In this document: positions 58,729 through 64,000 of the stretch, one piece after another
Position numbering within the stretch: position 1 is the stretch's first letter
Layout of the letters: every line of letters starts with the position of its first letter
Assembly (NCBI GenBank): GCA_012932865.1
Contig: SAXG01000003.1
Span: 1,612,001-1,676,000 of the forward strand
DNA length: 64,000 nt
DNA from: Amylostereum areolatum
Taxonomy: Eukaryota > Basidiomycota > Agaricomycetes > Russulales > Stereaceae
Direction of reading: 5' to 3'
Position numbers and translations under genes: made by a program
The notes under the pieces: generated by a model
Database searches by the model: none
The model's input: the letters and a program-made list of their open reading frames with translations, nothing else
Told to the model about the DNA's origin: nothing

Positions 58729-60347
58729 ATGGCATCCCGCTCCCCAGTCACTTCCCGTACCCCCGTCGACCTCCCTCTCAAGATGAGCTCTCCCGACGTC
58801 GAAGCAGTGAGTCAGGCGAACTTCGCTTCGTGCCTCCCGTGATCCCTGACGCGCGCCCACAGATCCACACCCTAGACAAGAACGGTGTCGAGATCACCAC
58901 TGTCGGTTTCCAGAGGTTCGGGTTTGACTGCGAGGTCTCCCTCGATGTTGTCCGCGCTCTCTACCTCCGCCCCCACTATGTGATCACAGAGATGAACGCT
59001 GGCGATGTCACCGAGTTGGACACAAAGGAGGCCGAAGGACACGCTCGCTTCACCAGAGGCTATGCAGCGTACCAGTCCAAATCCATCTACCATCCCGAGT
59101 CTCAGTCGATCTCCTACACTACTCTATCTCGCTTCCCTCCTGTCGTCCTTCTCCCTCCTTCCAACCGCAAGCGTATCCTTGTCACTGGAGGCGCTGGGTT
59201 TGTCGGTTCTCACTTGGTGGATCGCCTCATGCTTCTCGGTCATGAAGTCACCGTTCTGGACAACTTCTTCACTGGTTCGAAGACAAGCGTCAGCCACTGG
59301 GTCGGACATCCTAACTTCGAGCTCGTCCGTCACGACGTTGTCGAACCTTTTATGATCGAGTGCGATCGTGAGTGCACTTGGGTTCCTGGCATCTATCTCG
59401 TCTTACATAGTTGATTCACAGAAATCTACCACCTTGCCTGCCCTGCTTCTCCTCCCCATTACCAATTCAATGCTGTCAAAACCCTCAAAACATCTTTCAT
59501 GGGCACTTTGAACATGCTTGGCCTCGCGAAGCGTACTAAAGCCAGGTTCCTCATCACCAGCACATCCGGTGCGTATTCGGTCTCGATCACGCATTGACCG
59601 TCAGCTCATAGATCTGACAGAGGTTTACGGTGACCCTGAGGTTCATCCTCAGCATGAAGACTAGTAAGCATACGTCTGCTCTTATCCGATCGCTGTGTTT
59701 ACTATTATATTCAGCTGGGGCCATGTCAACCCTATCGGTCCTCGTGCTTGCTATGACGAGGGAAAGCGTGTCGCGGAGACTCTTACCTACGGTTTCCATC
59801 GTCAAGACAACGTTGACGTTCGCGTTGCTCGCATTTTCAATACGTATGGTCCTCGGAGTGCGTGCGTTCGCAATACTGTCTTGATTATAGCCTGACATAT
59901 CTTGTAGTGAATCCCTTCGATGGCCGCGTCGTGTCCAATTTCATCGTCCAGGCCCTACGCGGGGAGGACATCACCGTGTACGGTGACGGTTCGCAAACAC
60001 GCTCCTTCCAGTACATCCACGATCTTGTCGATGGCTTAATTGCTCTCATGAACTCCCCCGAGACTCGCCCGACGAACATCGGCAACGGTGACGAATTCAC
60101 CATCCTTCAGTTTGCTGAACTGGTACGCGAGATCGTCGAAAAAGTTCAAAAGGAGGACGGGGAGACGCTCCCGCGTCGGGTGCAAATCATCCACCAGGGC
60201 TTACCTACAGACGACCCGCAAAAGCGTCGTCCTGACACAACGCGGGCGAAGGAGTCGCTGGATTGGCAGCCCCGTTGGACTGTGCGCATGGGTCTTGAGG
60301 AGATGGTTAGGTACTATAAAGCCAAGATGACCGAAGGCAGTCTGTAG
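58729..60347 (+). CDS. UXS1: UDP-glucuronic acid decarboxylase
   Basis: Uxs1 converts UDP-glucuronic acid to UDP-xylose, the donor for xylose-containing glycans of basidiomycetes. An N-terminal extension of about 130 residues ([51 protein letters not shown]) precedes the SDR-type enzyme: [117 protein letters not shown] with the YxxxK pair, [22 protein letters not shown] and [17 protein letters not shown]. Five introns keep frame and there is no error. The extension lacks a clear membrane anchor, so a cytosolic enzyme is likely. Confidence 0.95.
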
Positions 60348-60637
60348 CTTTGCACATTTGTCGGGTTTTGTTAGCTTGCTTTGAGTTGGACAGTGGTGTA
60401 CATAGGGTTGGAACATTTCGATTATCAACATTTAGATGCCTTGATGTATCCTCGTCGGTCTTTTCTTCAATCAATAAAAGACGAAAGTCATCCTAATATG
60501 AGTTGTATGTAGTTAATTCGATACAGTAAAAGTATGGGTAGTGGGACCCGCTGGACGATAAAGATTAACTGATACCGGTAAATGTCGCTAGTGCGGTATG
60601 TACAAACGAAGGAGGTGGACCTGCACTGTTACTTACT

Positions 60638-62605
60638 TCAAGACAGGAACTTTCCTACAGGGATACCAGTCGACATCGATACCCGAGAGAGGGACCCTTG
60701 GACTACCAGCTTGTCGATGCCGTGAGGATTAAAGGTTGCTCGGCGCACCCGACTGTCTTGGATCATGTCAAGCGTTACCGGCTCTGGACCGCCGGGGGCG
60801 ACGGAGCGGGTCCGGGGGCTCGAACTACTATTAGGCATGGAGCCTACATTTAACAGTGAAAAATCGGTACCACCTAGCCACCAAAGCGCATTGTCAGTGA
60901 ACGTGAGACCGCATGAGGGCTTGCGTATTTTACCCGCGAAAGACATGCCACCGCTATCACTTGAAAACCAGTGGCCATCCTTTCGCTCGGAGTACCTAAA
61001 CAAGCGGATCAGATCTTCAATGCGTAGGCGATGCGGACATAACGTACTTGCGGATAGGCCGTCCGTCACTGCTTAAAGGAGAAAAGGCTTTCCGTTCATC
61101 CCTCGCATATAGACGCAGGGCGTCGGTTTGGAGTTTTTCAACAGAAGGGGGTACGAGCGAGAAGGACATGGGGGATCTGGGATCCCGCGAGGCGATAGAT
61201 TGATCATCGTACATTTGTGCAAGGTTAACGAGTGCGGACTTCATTCGCTCGTTGATAGGGATCGCGGGAGGTCGGAGGTCGGAACGTGCATGAGGTAACC
61301 GTGCGAGGAATTTGACAAAAAACTTGTTCAGAATGGAGGCGCAAGACGGGATGACGCTGAGGAATCCGGCCGATCCTATGGAGAGGCTCAGCGTGGACGC
61401 CACGAGGACTGATCACCCATAACAAAGACTTGCCTTTGATGACACAGAGGTTGACACCACCTACCGCATTGCAGAGTTGTTCCTTCAGTTCCTCGGCAAA
61501 TCTGAGAGGGTGGAGTGCGTTTGACTCTCCCTAGGAAGTGCTTCAGCATCAAAACGTGTTCAATCTGAGCTCGTGACGCACATGTAGGAGCATGACCGGC
61601 TGTCGTATGTTAGCTAGAAAGGCGGTCTTCAATGGCACCCTCTACATCGAGACCATAAGTTGTCCGTGGATGGCGCACCCGCAAGTGGTGCTCACATTCG
61701 TCAGGAGGTTTCCTAGCATCATGAAACGACTACGTTTGAATGGCGGATATGTCCTTTGCCAGTAGGCGACGATCTGGCGATACGGGTTGGTGAAAGTTGC
61801 CCAATGAAAGCATCGGCTGTACCTCGTCAATCTCCTCGGCGTCTATGTCCTGGGGGAAAACAAGTCAGTTCTGAAAACAAATTGAAGGGAATTTGGTGTA
61901 CATAGCCTACGGTCAACCCGAGGAGTTCCTTGTTGGCGTGTTCCAAGCCCTCCAAGTCTTCCGCAAAACCCCAAAGCCGCATCAACTCGTCGAGCGAAGT
62001 GAAGACAGTGCTAAGCCTGTTGCATAGGTCAAAATACCTCAATCAATCACGGTAAACTCGCGAATCGCGTACAGCCATACGCACTCTGTGGGAGGCGCAA
62101 CTGTGATCAACGCCAGGCTGAGGCACATTTCAGGGAATCTGATTATGTTCAATGCCGATCCGGGTGAATAAAGATAGATCGACGTACAGTATGGCAAATC
62201 GGAGAGCCACATTTGTCGCCAACGACTCCTCGGCCCATAGATGTGCAGGGGGGAGATGGAGGATCTATCAACAGTTTGTCAAAATAAGCCACGCCGCTTT
62301 ACTGATGTACATACTTGGCATGCGAACGCGAGGTCTGCCGTCTCCACCCAATGGTCCAGTTTGCCTGAAAGCCTCGTCCGTGATCTCCCCGCCACACGAG
62401 AATCGAAAGCGATCATGTTGTAGTTCGGCCCCAGGCGAGGATCCGACAGCTGGTTGCCGAGCCATGACGAGTCAAAGCAGAAGGGGTGCAGCATTATGAC
62501 CGTGGGCTTGCTTGGGTCGAAATCGCTGGCATTGCCAGAAGGTGTATTAGTGATATACCAAAGGGAGGCATGGTCGTTCGCTGAAAGAATGTCGACATAG
62601 GGCAT
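60638..62605 (-). CDS. Alpha/beta hydrolase fold protein
   Basis: The start MPYVDILSANDHASLWYITNT and the block KPTVIMLHPFCFDSSWLGNQLSDPRLGPNYNMIAFDSRVAGRS belong to a basidiomycete group of alpha/beta hydrolases: oxyanion-side HPF, then strand beta-4 with AFDSR. After an intron follow LHLPPAHLWAEESLATNVALRFAILFPEMCLSLALI. The nucleophile position has AEES rather than a textbook G-x-S-x-G, though the Ser may serve. Later pieces include MRLWGFAEDLEGLEHANKELLGLTVGY, RQPVMLLHGE and a C-terminal region ending GIPVGKFLS. Many short introns split it, so the full exon set is tentative. Enzymatic substrate unknown. Confidence 0.72.
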
Positions 62606-63493
62606 GGGGGTATAGTATCAGTGGTCCACTGGGGGGGATGTGGCAGGAAGAAAGAAGGGTTGGCGGCTCCAGTCCTTCGCCAACAGCGCCCGGCGTGTAA
62701 TAGACGGCAACCTTGAAAGTCAATCGAGTCGATATATCCGATTCCGCAGAGAAGTTCGAGACTGTTCAAATCGCGCACCGCGATTTTTTACGTGACAGAT
62801 AGAATCTGCAAAACAAGACCCCGTTCCTGGTCATCGCCGGCCATCCGAGACATCCACGTCGCATCCTGCTGTCAGTGTGCCTTGTGGGTCCAAGAATTGG
62901 TGGAAATAGCGCATAGTCGCACGCCTACTCCTACTCCCGGCTGTTTCGGGTCACAGGCGTACACGGTAACCAGACGGTAGCGCTTAAAGTTGCCTGGAAG
63001 ATGCTATCGACATGCAAAACGTACTTACCTGCTCGCGGTCCATGTCTCACATCCACAAAGCGCTAACGTCCGGAGGGTTTGAGGGAGCTAGTTTTGGAGC
63101 AAACTCGTCCCTGTCAGTGTGCGCATCCGGAAAATCAGCAAGCCCATGGGCCATGGCCTGCCATGGCCGGCTGTACCCGGCTCGTCCCGGTGGCAGCTTG
63201 TCGGCAAGGATACACATGAAACACGGTAGATTCGGGGAATGGATCGAGGAGCCAGGTCGTACGAGGTAGCTGGCTAGGTTTACCCTTCCTGAGTCCCTTC
63301 GCTTTTCAGCGAAACATTAAACGAGCACGGAAGTCCCAGACACGCGTAGAAGGCGGTGACCCGAGGATGATATACGTATGCGTTGTTTACCGAAGATCGC
63401 TAATAGTGCATTACGATCGTCGATGATTACATTGAAAATAACAGTCAGAACATGATTCACATGTACGATGTCAACATTAATATCTCGAGGACC
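62606..63493. other. Intergenic region
   Basis: About 0.9 kb between the start of the hydrolase gene and the 3' end of the next minus-strand gene. Three CCATGG hexamers cluster at 63144, 63151 and 63161. I see no supported coding region; open frames are short and without family motifs. Confidence 0.45.
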
Positions 63494-64000
63494 TCAGGGA
63501 TCCTTTCCGGTGATGCCCTCCAAAACCTGCATGATCCTTTTCTGCTTCTAAACACCGGCTGTGTAACTAGCAGAGCATACAGAAGTGGGTTGAAAGGAGG
63601 AAAACGCACCTCCAGGACTGTTGCGTCAGAAGTTGGACACATAGTTGGCACTCCAAGGACCTCAAAAGCGGTTTGTTGCTTGGACACGAGCCCGTCCCAC
63701 GCAGGGATAACACGTTCCAAGTCGAACAGTTTTAGTTCTCTACGCACACTGTCGACCAGCATCTATGAACGCTAAGTTGCACGAATGACTGAAAGTTGTT
63801 GTTGGCAGTACGCACGTCAGCGTCATGTTTGGACAAGTCAGCTCCGATGATCTGCGCTCTACGACAAGGGGAATGAGTTGGTGGACGTCCAGTCTCTATT
63901 CAAACGTCCGAACTTAAACCCACTTTGTTTTGGCCGATTTGACCTTCTCTTCATGTTTTTGAAGGATTTCCTGTCGCTCTTCCCATAACTTCCTTTCTAA
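63494..64000 (-). CDS. Unrecognised protein, 3' part of gene
   Basis: This gene enters from beyond the window's end. Exons read on the minus strand: a coiled-coil-like piece LERKLWEERQEILQKHEEKVKSAKTK, an exon AQIIGADLSKHDAD, then MLVDSVRRELKLFDLERV and IPAWDGLVSKQQTAFEVLGVP, and finally KQKRIMQVLEGITGKDP with stop at 63494-63496. Introns between them have standard ends (GTGGGT, GTGCGT donors) and 50-70 nt lengths, so a real gene is likely. The helical, Glu/Lys-rich character suggests a small structural or complex subunit. I do not recognise the family and propose no function. Confidence 0.55.

Overview
The window comes from a filamentous basidiomycete, most likely an agaricomycete. Genes are dense, sit on both strands and are cut by many short introns, mostly 50-60 nt with GT...AG ends and CTNAC-like branch sites. 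The gene set (calcineurin B, Mbp1-type APSES factor, SSK1, UXS1, Vfa1, KDM3-type JmjC protein, Swd1) is fungal. GC is high, especially in the first 14 kb. I recognise no bacterial, viral, CRISPR or tRNA/rRNA genes.

Layout. 0-5 kb: 3' part of a WDR89-like gene, calcineurin B (CNB1, minus), mitochondrial tRNA-modifying GTPase MSS1/TrmE. 5-14.3 kb: a Pro/Ser-rich hypothetical (minus), a 21-copy GGCGGA tract, COMPASS subunit SWD1, an Mbp1-type APSES/ankyrin factor, mitochondrial uL24. 14.5-26.5 kb: ENT nucleoside transporter, VFA1 (minus), class III alcohol dehydrogenase, tail-anchored acyl-CoA-binding protein (minus), mitochondrial mS34 (minus), serine carboxypeptidase, secreted ferritin-like protein. 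26.7-39.1 kb: an RNA-biogenesis block with EAF elongation factor (minus), KRR1 (minus), NCBP3-like, a short-chain dehydrogenase, ESF2 and ARS2/SERRATE. 39.4-51.5 kb: SSK1 response regulator, KDM3-like JmjC protein, MDR-like protein. 52-64 kb: NCS6/CTU1 (minus), NOP9, ENP1/bystin (minus), UXS1, alpha/beta hydrolase (minus), and the 3' end of an unrecognised gene (minus).

Functional links. Four small-subunit ribosome biogenesis factors (KRR1, ESF2, NOP9, ENP1) lie within about 30 kb. An NCBP3-like cap-binding protein and ARS2, known partners in animals, are about 4.4 kb apart. Several genes form close head-to-head pairs that could share promoters: CNB1/MSS1, VFA1/alcohol dehydrogenase, mS34/carboxypeptidase, KRR1/NCBP3, NCS6/NOP9, ENP1/UXS1.

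Most unusual signals. (1) KRR1 reads in frame only if a single nucleotide between two normal-sized introns is used as an exon. (2) A serine carboxypeptidase intron has AT...AC ends. (3) A 32-nt sequence with an A16 tail is flanked by a perfect 16-bp direct repeat, as expected of a target-primed retro-insertion. (4) At least 16 inferred single-base insertions break conserved genes, which looks like uncorrected sequencing error. Gene spans below run from start to stop codon including introns. Splice sites were deduced by eye from reading frame and protein-family conservation.
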